Source of the DNA: UBA7332 sp051648105
GTDB lineage: Bacteria > Bacteroidota > Bacteroidia > Bacteroidales > UBA7332
NCBI GenBank assembly: GCA_051648105.1
Contig: JBOFEN010000057.1
Span: 1-19,409, forward strand
Direction: 5' to 3'
Length of the DNA: 19,409 bases
Made by a program: the position numbers and the translations under genes
The notes under the pieces: model-generated
Told to the model about the DNA's origin: nothing
Database searches by the model: none
Seen by the model: only the letters and a program-made list of their open reading frames with translations
Shown: piece after piece, positions 8,431-15,599 of the stretch
How the letters are laid out: every line of letters begins with the position of its first letter
How positions within the stretch are numbered: position 1 is the stretch's first letter

Positions 8431-8503
8431 AGCGGGAGACGGGGCTCAAACCCGCGACCCTCAGCTTGGAAGGCTGATGCTCTATCAACTGAGCTACTCC
8501 CGC
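8431..8503 (-). tRNA. tRNA-Gly (anticodon TCC)
   Basis: The minus strand folds as a complete tRNA. The acceptor stem is GCGGGAG with CTCCCGC, the D-loop reads AGCTCAGTTGATAGAGC, and the anticodon loop is CTTCCAA with TCC at the centre. The T arm contains GGGTTTGAGCCCC with the usual TTTGAG-type loop. The discriminator base is T, and no CCA is encoded. Length is 73 bases. It follows tRNA-Tyr by 22 bases in the same transcript. Confidence 0.97.
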
Positions 8504-8525
8504 GATATGTAAACAATCAAATTTG

Positions 8526-8608
8526 TGGGCGAAGAAGGATTCGAACCTCCGAAGGTGAAAACCAGCAGATTTACAGTCTGCCCCATTTGGCCGCTCTGGA
8601 ATTCGCCC
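8526..8608 (-). tRNA. tRNA-Tyr (anticodon GTA)
   Basis: The minus strand forms an 83-base type II tRNA. The acceptor stem is GGGCGAA with TTCGCCC, the anticodon loop is CTGTAAA with GTA at the centre, and a long variable arm contains TTTTCACCTTCG. The T arm has GGTTCGAATCC. The long variable arm with GTA is diagnostic of bacterial tRNA-Tyr. CCA is not encoded. It is the first gene after the promoter at 8631. Confidence 0.97.
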
Positions 8609-8630
8609 GTGCTCTCATCTGATTGCGTTA

Positions 8631-8660
8631 CAAAAGTAGTGCTTTTTATTAAACCTGCAA
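8631..8660 (-). promoter_or_regulatory. Promoter of the tRNA unit
   Basis: On the minus strand TTG (8660-8658), 19 bases, then TACTTTTG (8638-8631) match the Bacteroidota -33/-7 consensus at good spacing. The -7 box is 22 bases upstream of the 5' end of tRNA-Tyr, so initiation is about 15 bases before the mature end. The initiation region TAACGCAATC resembles the leftward promoter at 85. Confidence 0.75.
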
Positions 8661-8702
8661 ACTTTTGAAGCAGATATTTTCAATAAAATTCACTGAGCAT
8701 TT

Positions 8703-9203
8703 TTAAAAGGCTTTATATCTGGCACTTAAAGATGCAACTTTTATTGCAGTTACAGCAGCTTCATCTCCTTTATTACCATGTACTCCACCTGCTCTATCAA
8801 TAGCCTGCTGCATATTATCAGTGGTCAACACTCCAAATATAACCGGCACTTCACCTTCTGAATTTAGTAAACTAATTCCACTAGTAACACCTTGGCAAAC
8901 ATAATCAAAATGAGGTGTATCACCTTTTATGACACAGCCTAATACTATTATTGCATTCGCATCACTGTTTCTAGAGATCAAACTTGCTGCATAAGTAAGC
9001 TCGAAGGTTCCAGGCACATATTCAATAAGGATATTACCCTCTTTTGCACCATTAGACAATAGAGTATTAATTGCTCCATCCCTAAGGGCGAAAGTTATCT
9101 CTTCATTCCACTCCGATACAATAACTGCAAACTTCATATCTACAGCCGAAGGAATAGAGTTGGAAGCAGCAGTTGAACTTAGATTTTGATAAGCTGTAGC
9201 CAT
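8703..9203 (-). CDS. ribH: 6,7-dimethyl-8-ribityllumazine synthase
   Basis: It condenses 5-amino-6-ribitylamino-uracil with 3,4-dihydroxy-2-butanone 4-phosphate, the next-to-last step of riboflavin synthesis, usually as an icosahedral or pentameric assembly. The 166-residue protein has EWNEEIT near residue 31, VPGTFEL at 63-69, and KGDTPHFDYV with the conserved His98. The last motif, GGVHGNKGDEAA, is also present. An N-terminal extension of about 22 residues precedes the core, as is common in this phylum. It starts 8 bases after the TPR gene and is surely co-transcribed. I see no FMN riboswitch upstream. Confidence 0.96.
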   Translation of the reverse strand: MATAYQNLSSTAASNSIPSAVDMKFAVIVSEWNEEITFALRDGAINTLLSNGAKEGNILIEYVPGTFELTYAASLISRNSDANAIIVLGCVIKGDTPHFDYVCQGVTSGISLLNSEGEVPVIFGVLTTDNMQQAIDRAGGVHGNKGDEAAVTAIKVASLSARYKAF

Positions 9204-9211
9204 CTAAACAT

Positions 9212-9904
9212 TTATTTTACTTGAATTCTTGCTTTCTCGATATATTTATCAATCTCAATAGCTTCTACTGAGTTCGGGTAGCTAGACTTAACTTTTGAAA
9301 AAGTTGACTCTGCTGATTTATTGTTACCAAGTGACAGATATAATTTCCCTGCCTCTAGCAAAAACATTGGTGAGATAAGATCATTGTTGGCAACATCAGA
9401 AGCCTTCTCAAAATATTTAACCGCATCAGTAAGTTTCCCAAGTTCAACATAAGAGTGTCCAATTAGACCAATAAGCTCAGGAGAAACCATCTGATCTGAC
9501 CCTTTAAAATCCTTCAATGATGATATTGCTTTCTCGTACTCTCCAAGATGATAATAACAAACACCAGCATAAGCAGTAGCTAGATTAGCCGCTTTTGTCA
9601 TTCCATATTCGTTAATAATTGACTCAAAACCATCAAAGTCCGAGTTTCCGTAAAGAGCTAAATTGAAAGAATCCTTCTCAAAAGCCATTTCAGCTTTATA
9701 CATTGCCGCTTCAGCCTTATTCTCTTTTGGGATCAAATAGTAATGCTGAAAAGCAAAGAATCCTGATACTGCTAGCACAACAATAGCCACACCAGCCAAT
9801 AGTTGATTCTTATATTTCTCAATAAACTGTTCTGTTGTATTCAATACTTCTTGGACATTATCCAACTGATCGTGCTCTTGATGATTTGTTTCTCTGTTTG
9901 ACAT
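9212..9904 (-). CDS. Membrane-anchored tetratricopeptide repeat protein
   Basis: The 230-residue protein has a polar N-terminus (1-34), one transmembrane segment at about 35-57 (LLAGVAIVVLAVSGFFAF), and a C-terminal region of TPR-like helical pairs at about 70-225. Examples are LATAYAGVCYYHLGEYEKAI, then GHSYVELGKLTDAVKYFEKA, then AGKLYLSLGNNKSAE. The layout, with a short cytoplasmic tail, one helix and periplasmic TPRs, resembles YfgM-like (TPR_21) proteins, which act near the secretion and outer-membrane assembly machinery, but that role is inference. It precedes ribH by 8 bases; this pairing is familiar in Bacteroidales genomes without a known functional reason. A TAATTTTG promoter box lies 50 bases upstream of the ATG. 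Confidence 0.85.
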   Translation of the reverse strand: MSNRETNHQEHDQLDNVQEVLNTTEQFIEKYKNQLLAGVAIVVLAVSGFFAFQHYYLIPKENKAEAAMYKAEMAFEKDSFNLALYGNSDFDGFESIINEYGMTKAANLATAYAGVCYYHLGEYEKAISSLKDFKGSDQMVSPELIGLIGHSYVELGKLTDAVKYFEKASDVANNDLISPMFLLEAGKLYLSLGNNKSAESTFSKVKSSYPNSVEAIEIDKYIEKARIQVK

Positions 9905-9953
9905 ATTAATTAAGTTCTACGTGTTTAGTCTTTAGCAATATAATTCCGAAGTA

Positions 9954-9961
9954 CAAAATTA
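9954..9961 (-). promoter_or_regulatory. Promoter -7 element for the TPR-ribH pair
   Basis: The minus strand reads TAATTTTG, an exact TAnnTTTG match, in the 96-base gap before the TPR gene. No clear TTG lies at 19-20 bases; the nearest TTG is only 14 bases upstream, so support is partial. The predicted leader is about 43 bases. Confidence 0.45.
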
Positions 9962-10000
9962 ATTTTTTTTGCATACAAACGAAATTAATACTCTTTTTTT

Positions 10001-11053
10001 TTAGGAGCAACACTCTCGGTAAAAGTCCAACATATCAGCGATTTCCTCTTTTGTAGCAATCTGATTGATCTGAATCTCTCCAATATCAGACAATAGAGTA
10101 AAATTAATCCCCCCATTATCATTCTTTTTATCATGAGACATATACTCAATAAGAGTATCATAAGCATCACAATCAATAGAGAATAGACCAAAGTAAGACT
10201 TCACAAAATCAATCGTAGATCGAAGTTTATCTATTGGAAAATTCAGCCTCTTATGCGAAAGGTACAACTCACAAAGAGTACCGAAAGCAACAGCATAGCC
10301 ATGAGGCAAACTCTTAGATTTACTCATCGCATAGCTTTCAAATGCATGCCCAACAGTATGGCCTAAATTAAGAGCCTTACGAATACCTTTTTCAAATGGA
10401 TCAGCAGCGACAATCTTCTCTTTTATTGCAACTGATGATCCAATAAGATCAGTTAGGGAGTCACAATTAAGATCATTTAGATCAAAGCTAAGAACCCGAT
10501 TCCATTCATCATCATTTGCAATCAAAGAGTGCTTTAACATTTCTGCATAACCAGAAAGAAGCTCCTCTCTTGAAAGGGTATTCAAGAATTCTCCAGAGAG
10601 AAGAACAGCTGATGCAGAATAGAAAGAACCTATTTCATTCTTAAGGCCATTAAAGTTTATTCCAGTTTTACCACCTACCGCAGCATCCACTGCAGAAAGT
10701 AGTGTTGTTGGAACATTAACAAAATTCAAACCCCTCTTAAATGTAGCCGCTACAAACCCACCTAAATCTGTAACTACACCCCCTCCAAGATTTATCAACA
10801 ATGAACTACGAGTAGCACCTTCTGTACTTAAAATCTCCCAAACATAAGAGAGAGTATTCAGGTTCTTATTATTATCGCCAGGCTCAATAGTAATAACTCG
10901 AACTTTTGATCGAAGAGTCTCCGATAACAGAGGAAGACAATATTTATTGCAGTTCTCATCGGTTAATAGAAAGATTAAATCATAAGATAACTTATCTACA
11001 ACTTGATCAAGCGACTTTGCAACACTCTTTGTTAGAACAATATTCTGTTTCAT
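10001..11053 (-). CDS. aroB: 3-dehydroquinate synthase
   Basis: It converts DAHP to 3-dehydroquinate, the second step of the shikimate pathway, using NAD and a divalent metal. The 350-residue length is normal. The NAD-binding GGGVVTDLGGFVA is at 90-102, and VPTTLLSAVDAAVGGKTGIN at 114-133. The metal ligands are visible: Glu171 (in GYAEMLKH), His232 (in LNLGHTVGHAFE) and His251 (in HGYAVA). It follows the agmatinase-family gene by 29 bases in the same direction and may be co-transcribed, although the two pathways are unrelated. Identification is secure. Confidence 0.96.
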   Translation of the reverse strand: MKQNIVLTKSVAKSLDQVVDKLSYDLIFLLTDENCNKYCLPLLSETLRSKVRVITIEPGDNNKNLNTLSYVWEILSTEGATRSSLLINLGGGVVTDLGGFVAATFKRGLNFVNVPTTLLSAVDAAVGGKTGINFNGLKNEIGSFYSASAVLLSGEFLNTLSREELLSGYAEMLKHSLIANDDEWNRVLSFDLNDLNCDSLTDLIGSSVAIKEKIVAADPFEKGIRKALNLGHTVGHAFESYAMSKSKSLPHGYAVAFGTLCELYLSHKRLNFPIDKLRSTIDFVKSYFGLFSIDCDAYDTLIEYMSHDKKNDNGGINFTLLSDIGEIQINQIATKEEIADMLDFYRECCS

Positions 11054-11082
11054 TTAATCCACCTATTTCGAACTACAAAACT

Positions 11083-11928
11083 TTACTTATTAAATTGATA
11101 TGTTAGCAACTGATAAGCTAATCTAGCAGCCAAATAATCAGAAGCTCTTTCTTTCTCATTTGGACACAACTCTACAATATCAATACCTACAATATTATGA
11201 TTGGCAATTACCGATCTCAAGAAGTGAAGTACTTGATAATAATACATACCACCTGGTTCTGGAGTCCCTGTAGAAGGCAAAACCGAAGGATCGAATACAT
11301 CTAGATCAATAGTTATGTATACATTCTTCTTTAGAGTACTAAGAGCACTCTCCTGCCATCCACTCTCAAACATTATTTTGTGAGCATAGAAGATATTACT
11401 CTTTTCAGCAAAAGGAGTCTCCTCTATACACATACTTCTAATTCCCACTTGAGTTGTCGAACATAACCTCTGAGCTTGATTCATTACACAAGCATGATTC
11501 AATTCACTTCCTTCATAGAAAGGCCTAAGATCTGAGTGAGCATCAAGCTGAAGAACTGACAAGTCATCATATCGTTTTGCAACAGCTCGTATTGCACCTA
11601 TACTCACCGTATGATTACCTCCAATAACAAATGGCAGCTTTCCATCTGCAATAACACTATTAACCTTTGCCTCAACAGCATCACAAAGAGCCTCTGGAGT
11701 TGAATCCTCTAATACAGGATCGCTCGTATGTATACCATTTTTGTAGGCTTCTGTCTTTGTCTCTAAGTCATACCATTCTAAAGTAACTGATGCATCCAAC
11801 AGAGCCTCAGGACCCTTTTCTGAGCCCCTAACCCACGTACTAGTAGCATCATAAGGAACTGGTATAACAACTGCCTTTGCAAATTCATAATCTGAATAAG
11901 GCGAACTTAATCCTGCAAAATTTTCCAT
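11083..11928 (-). CDS. speB: Agmatinase-family ureohydrolase
   Basis: A binuclear manganese enzyme of the arginase/agmatinase family; the agmatinase-like length (281 residues) suggests agmatine is split to putrescine and urea. Metal ligands are all present: His106 (in GGNHT), Asp129, His131 and Asp133 (DAHSD), Asp208 and Asp210 (IDLDVFDPS). The C-terminal GTPEPGG motif is the usual agmatinase one. One oddity is residue 105, which is Asn where GGDHS or GGEHS is more common; it is next to a ligand but is not one. No arginine decarboxylase gene is nearby. A strong promoter precedes it. The family call is sure; the exact substrate is inferred. Confidence 0.88.
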   Translation of the reverse strand: MENFAGLSSPYSDYEFAKAVVIPVPYDATSTWVRGSEKGPEALLDASVTLEWYDLETKTEAYKNGIHTSDPVLEDSTPEALCDAVEAKVNSVIADGKLPFVIGGNHTVSIGAIRAVAKRYDDLSVLQLDAHSDLRPFYEGSELNHACVMNQAQRLCSTTQVGIRSMCIEETPFAEKSNIFYAHKIMFESGWQESALSTLKKNVYITIDLDVFDPSVLPSTGTPEPGGMYYYQVLHFLRSVIANHNIVGIDIVELCPNEKERASDYLAARLAYQLLTYQFNK

Positions 11929-11951
11929 AACATTACGTCTATTTAGATAAG

Positions 11952-11982
11952 CAAATGTACTGAATATTTAATCGCTATTCAA
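11952..11982 (-). promoter_or_regulatory. speB promoter
   Basis: On the minus strand TTG (11982-11980), 20 bases, then TACATTTG (11959-11952) match the Bacteroidota consensus. Initiation would fall about 17 bases before the ATG at 11928. Confidence 0.65.
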
Positions 11983-12010
11983 TACTAAAACCATAAATAT
12001 AGTCCCACTA

Positions 12011-12053
12011 ATTAGAATGGGGTGTAATCTAAACAATTACACCCCATTCTAAT
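12011..12053. terminator. Terminator after the DUF4270 gene
   Basis: A perfect 18-bp inverted repeat (arms 12011-12028 and 12036-12053) with a 7-base loop, 15 bases after the DUF4270 stop on the minus strand. The stem centre has a GGGG/CCCC run and the flanks are A/T. There is no long T tract, but stem length and position support a terminator. Confidence 0.8.
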
Positions 12054-12067
12054 ATATTATTATCAAC

Positions 12068-13477
12068 CTAGTTTTTATATCGGCTCCATATAGCACTCAT
12101 TCTCAACCTGTATCCAACATTCTCTATCTCTTCCTTACGTAGAGATACTGCCGAAGGCAAGAAGTAATGAGACATATCATCAAGCACACTAACATACCCA
12201 CCCGTATAGTAATCATACTGCTCTGTATAAGAAGCATAGATAGGCACAATAAGCATCGACTGAGTAATACCTGAAAGATCCTCAACATCTACATACTGCT
12301 TTCTAAAATACTCTATCATCTTTGATAGGTTATTAAAGCTATATGTAAAAGTACTACTTGAATAAGACCCAACAAAAGTAGCTGTCGTATCATTTGGAAG
12401 CATCCCCTTCTCAAAAAACTCAACTAAGTTTTCTTTAGGGATAAGCATAACGTAAGTAGGAGGAGTCAAAACTGCCGAAACCGAAGATGGAGCAGATACA
12501 CCAAAACTAAGCTTAAGGCTATTAATTTGTGCATCTTGAGTTTTACTCAACATCTCACCAACAGGAATAGTCACCTCTGAGAAAAGACCTGCAGGACTTT
12601 TAATATAACTATTCTTTATATTGTTTGCTGGATCAAGCAACTCCTCAGTACCACTACTCTCAATATTGTTAACTTGAAGAACCTCATTAGTTACTGCCAG
12701 AGCTGAAATTGCTGAAAGAGTATCTTTCGTCATTACACCCTCTTCATCCTCATATTCCGACTCATATTTATAGTGGAAATGAATTTCTGTCTTAGAGATA
12801 GTAGCCAAGGCCCCAATTCCAAAAGTATGTTCAACATAAGTACCCTTAAAGAACTCCTTAAAACTCTCTATATTATCAAATGTAGATCTGTTATTCTTGT
12901 ACTCATTATAGAATCTATCTACAAATTCCTGAGAAAATTTAATATCGATAGATGGACTAAAGCTATCATCTTCTCTTATTGAATCTGGAATTGATGGGTT
13001 ATAGATTGAATAACCAGTATGCCCTAGCAGAGTTGAGCGCGTTGTGAAATCTGACGGCTTTGCATTAGTATAGTAATTTGGCTGCAACTCTCTATCAATC
13101 TCATAAACAGAGACCTCCATCGGAGCAAGAGTATCACCAATAGACGCACCAATATATAGACGCATTACCACTGAATCAACACGATCTTCAAGAGGCTCAT
13201 TAGCCAAAAGACCCTTCGGACAATAAAATTGAGCCGCAAAGTCTGCACTTAACGATCCATATGATTGATCTGAGTATCTACCCAATGTTCCATAAGTCGT
13301 TCTAAGATATATAGAGTCAACCTTAACTGTAGTTGCATCAACATAGAATGTGTCGGTAAACACCTCCACCTTATCCTTCTCTGGTTGCAAAGAGCCACCC
13401 ACATCAGTGAGAGTATCATCACAAGAACTAAAGCCAAGCGCCAAGAGCGCTAATAGAGTCAAAAAACTGATCTTCAT
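12068..13477 (-). CDS. DUF4270 family lipoprotein
   Basis: The 469-residue protein has a lipoprotein signal: MKISFLTLLALLALGFSSC with the lipobox cysteine at residue 19, followed by DD. The mature part starts CDDTLTDVGGSLQPE and is rich in beta-strand and polar residues, matching my memory of DUF4270, a Bacteroidota-only family of unknown function. Acidic residues right after the cysteine recall the lipoprotein export signal for surface display in this phylum, so a surface location is possible. It lies 69 bases downstream of the glycogen synthase-like gene, a pairing I recall from other Bacteroidales. Function is unknown; an envelope or surface role is inference. Confidence 0.8.
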   Translation of the reverse strand: MKISFLTLLALLALGFSSCDDTLTDVGGSLQPEKDKVEVFTDTFYVDATTVKVDSIYLRTTYGTLGRYSDQSYGSLSADFAAQFYCPKGLLANEPLEDRVDSVVMRLYIGASIGDTLAPMEVSVYEIDRELQPNYYTNAKPSDFTTRSTLLGHTGYSIYNPSIPDSIREDDSFSPSIDIKFSQEFVDRFYNEYKNNRSTFDNIESFKEFFKGTYVEHTFGIGALATISKTEIHFHYKYESEYEDEEGVMTKDTLSAISALAVTNEVLQVNNIESSGTEELLDPANNIKNSYIKSPAGLFSEVTIPVGEMLSKTQDAQINSLKLSFGVSAPSSVSAVLTPPTYVMLIPKENLVEFFEKGMLPNDTTATFVGSYSSSTFTYSFNNLSKMIEYFRKQYVDVEDLSGITQSMLIVPIYASYTEQYDYYTGGYVSVLDDMSHYFLPSAVSLRKEEIENVGYRLRMSAIWSRYKN

Positions 13478-13546
13478 CTTATTAAATAGATTATCAATCA
13501 GAGCAAATCGATGTTAGGACACAAAGAATTAGCCCCGATCTATTTA

Positions 13547-14371
13547 TTATTTTTCACTAGCCTTCTCCCAAACTATGTCATAAAACTCATTGAACTTATC
13601 CATATAGTCTTCAGAGCCTTGATAATCCAACACAGGAATTCCTCTCTCACGAGCAAAATCCATTATAGAAGGATTAACCTCTTTTGAACCTTGAATAACT
13701 CCATCTGCAAACTCAATAGTGAATTTATAAAGATCCTCACACGAGATCTCCTTACCCTCAACACTAAGCAAGTCATTATCAACAATCCCATCCATCTTTA
13801 CTAGATTAGAGAAATTGTCTCCAAATGGAGTCTTAAAGTCATTATCATAAACAGAAATGACAATCTTAGTATTCGAAAAACAAGGATCATCAGCATAAGC
13901 TCTCTTTATATAAAGAGCTGCTAAGGCAGAAAACCACCCATGACAATGTACTACATCTGGAATCCATCTCAATTTCTTAACTGTCTCAAGAACACCACGC
14001 ACAAAGAAAATACTACGCTCATCGTTGTCCTTAAACTCCACACCATTCTCGTCATCAAAAAGACGCTTACGTTGAAAGTAATCTTCATTATCAATGAAGT
14101 AAACCTGCATACGTGCAGATTGAATAGAAGCTACCTTAATTATCAAAGGGTGATCATTATCATCGATAATAAGGTTCATCCCAGAGAGCCGAATTACCTC
14201 ATGTAGCTGATTACGACGCTCATTTACACTCCCATAACGAGGCATAAAAGTTCTAATCTCTTTGCCCCTCTCTTGAATTCCTTGAGGCAAAAATCTACTA
14301 ATAGTTGAAATCTCTGTTTCTGGTAAGTAAGGTGTAACCTCTTGCGATATAAATAAGACCCTTTGTGCCAT
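13547..14371 (-). CDS. Glycogen synthase N-domain-only protein, probably not catalytic
   Basis: The 274-residue protein resembles only the N-terminal Rossmann half (Glyco_transf_5) of GT5 glycogen/starch synthase; the C-terminal half that binds much of ADP-glucose is absent. RVLFISQEVTPYLP aligns with the GlgA N-terminus, and VVHCHGWFSAL (His142, His144) with the HAHDWHTAL motif. The KTGGL loop, whose lysine contacts ADP-glucose, is replaced in register by PETEI (residues 17-21), and the HDW aspartate is Gly145. The frame runs up to a TTG at 14425, but that codon sits inside a TATATTTG promoter box, so I take the ATG at 14371. Similar half-length proteins beside DUF4270 genes are, from memory, conserved in Bacteroidales. 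A binding or regulatory role is inference. Confidence 0.82.
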   Translation of the reverse strand: MAQRVLFISQEVTPYLPETEISTISRFLPQGIQERGKEIRTFMPRYGSVNERRNQLHEVIRLSGMNLIIDDNDHPLIIKVASIQSARMQVYFIDNEDYFQRKRLFDDENGVEFKDNDERSIFFVRGVLETVKKLRWIPDVVHCHGWFSALAALYIKRAYADDPCFSNTKIVISVYDNDFKTPFGDNFSNLVKMDGIVDNDLLSVEGKEISCEDLYKFTIEFADGVIQGSKEVNPSIMDFARERGIPVLDYQGSEDYMDKFNEFYDIVWEKASEK

Positions 14372-14422
14372 TTCTTTTTCGTATAATGCTTGTTTGTTAC
14401 GTTTCAATAAGTATATTAGACG

Positions 14423-14430
14423 CAAATATA
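14423..14430 (-). promoter_or_regulatory. Promoter -7 element of the glycogen synthase-like gene
   Basis: The minus strand reads TATATTTG, an exact TAnnTTTG match, 51 bases upstream of the ATG at 14371. No TTG sits at 19-20 bases upstream; one lies at 15. The gap 14372-14559 otherwise shows nothing except AT-rich DNA. Confidence 0.5.
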
Positions 14431-14559
14431 ATAATAATAATCCTACAAAGGACAGTTAGAGCTTCTTAAATTTAGATTATCAGCTTAATAGCCATTTCTA
14501 AAAGAAACAATAATAAATAGAATAGATTTACTTTATAATCCAATCAATTTACTTAAAGT

Positions 14560-15498
14560 TCAATCACAGAGTGAACTCTCAGCCAAATAATGAGCACCCT
14601 GATGCGAGTCTCTCTCATCCATGCGCCTATTTAACTTTACCATAAATTCATTGTTCTTAACACCCCAATTTGAATCAAGCAAAAGAAGCGACTTTGGCGA
14701 CTGAGAGACAAATCTCTCAACAACAAAAGAAGGGTTAAGTCTTTCAACAAAATCAATTGCTAGGTCAATATACTCCTCCAGCGAATAGAATGTAAAGTCT
14801 GAAGAATCATCTAAATACTCCTTTGCCATACGAGTACCCTTAATTAACTGCAACTGGTGCAATTTTACTGTAGTCAATGGAAGTTTTGATATCTTGTCAG
14901 CATGAGATAATATATCCTCCCTACTCTCTCCAGGCAAACCCAAAATCAAGTGCACCCCAGTTGGAATGCCCCTTGCAGCAGTTCTATTTACAGCATCAAT
15001 CACCTCTTCATATGAGTGTCCTCTATTAATCCTGTCCAAAGTTCTATCAAGAGTCGATTCCACTCCATACTCAACCATTACAAAAGTTCTTTTCTGTAGA
15101 TCAGTTAGATAATCCAATAAAGCATCTGGCATACAATCCGGACGAGTACCTATAATCAAACCAACCACATTAGGATACTTCAAAGCCTCTTCATATTTAG
15201 CAATAATATCCTTAACATCTCCATATGTATTTGTGTAAGCTTGAAAATATGCCAAATATCTCATTTCCGCATTTCTCTTTTTGAAGAAAACCGCACCCTT
15301 CTCAACTTGTTGTGTTATGGTCAAATCCGTATGACAATACTCTGGACTAAAGGTTTGGTTATTACAATAAGTACACCCTCCATACCCCTTTGACCCATCC
15401 CTATTGGGACAAGTAAAGCCAGCATGAATAGATATCTTTTGTACTTTAAATCCAAAAACCACCTTTAAATAGTCACTAAATTGATTATATCGTATCAT
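14560..15498 (-). CDS. Radical SAM protein, TIGR01212 (YhcC-like) family
   Basis: A radical SAM enzyme that should bind a 4Fe-4S cluster through three cysteines in CPNRDGSKGYGGCTYC (C-x11-C-x2-C), the spacing of the TIGR01212/YhcC family. Following motifs fit: AYFQAYTNTYGD, GLIIGTRPDC, VEYGVEST, and the HLILGLPGES segment typical of these and Elp3-like proteins. It has 312 residues from the ATG at 15498. An in-frame TTG at 15531 lies within the TAACTTTG promoter box, so it cannot be the start. The reaction of this family is not established as far as I know. It is transcribed divergently from the dipeptidyl peptidase gene. Confidence 0.9.
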   Translation of the reverse strand: MIRYNQFSDYLKVVFGFKVQKISIHAGFTCPNRDGSKGYGGCTYCNNQTFSPEYCHTDLTITQQVEKGAVFFKKRNAEMRYLAYFQAYTNTYGDVKDIIAKYEEALKYPNVVGLIIGTRPDCMPDALLDYLTDLQKRTFVMVEYGVESTLDRTLDRINRGHSYEEVIDAVNRTAARGIPTGVHLILGLPGESREDILSHADKISKLPLTTVKLHQLQLIKGTRMAKEYLDDSSDFTFYSLEEYIDLAIDFVERLNPSFVVERFVSQSPKSLLLLDSNWGVKNNEFMVKLNRRMDERDSHQGAHYLAESSLCD

Positions 15499-15528
15499 TA
15501 CACTCTCTTTTTTATAGTAATATAGACG

Positions 15529-15536
15529 CAAAGTTA
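15529..15536 (-). promoter_or_regulatory. Promoter -7 element of the radical SAM gene
   Basis: The minus strand reads TAACTTTG, an exact TAnnTTTG match, about 30 bases before the ATG at 15498. No good -33 TTG is seen. It is back to back with the dipeptidyl peptidase promoter, the two sharing 15536-15576. Confidence 0.5.
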
Positions 15537-15546
15537 TAGATTTTAG

Positions 15547-15576
15547 TTGTGCTTTATGAGAGATATACTATTTTTG
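15547..15576 (+). promoter_or_regulatory. Dipeptidyl peptidase promoter
   Basis: TTG at 15547-15549, a 19-base spacer and TATTTTTG at 15569-15576 match the Bacteroidota consensus. Initiation near 15583 leaves a leader of about 17 bases before the ATG at 15600. Confidence 0.7.
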
Positions 15577-15599
15577 CCTAAGCTAAATAATAACCAACG

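Noticed and set aside
8350..8622. A 90-codon plus-strand frame across the tRNA region
   Set aside because: It runs antisense through both tRNA genes and the terminator; the frame is open by chance.
8703..9961. Possible FMN riboswitch upstream of ribH
   Set aside because: ribH is second in its operon, and the leader before the TPR gene is about 43 bases with none of the conserved FMN element segments.
9985..10191. A hydrophobic 68-codon minus-strand frame (MVYSLLIVML...) overlapping aroB
   Set aside because: It lies in another frame within the conserved aroB coding sequence; the hydrophobic look comes from AT-rich codons read out of frame.
13940..14206. Plus-strand frame of 88 codons inside the glycogen synthase-like gene
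   Set aside because: It is antisense to a well-supported gene, has no family likeness and no promoter.
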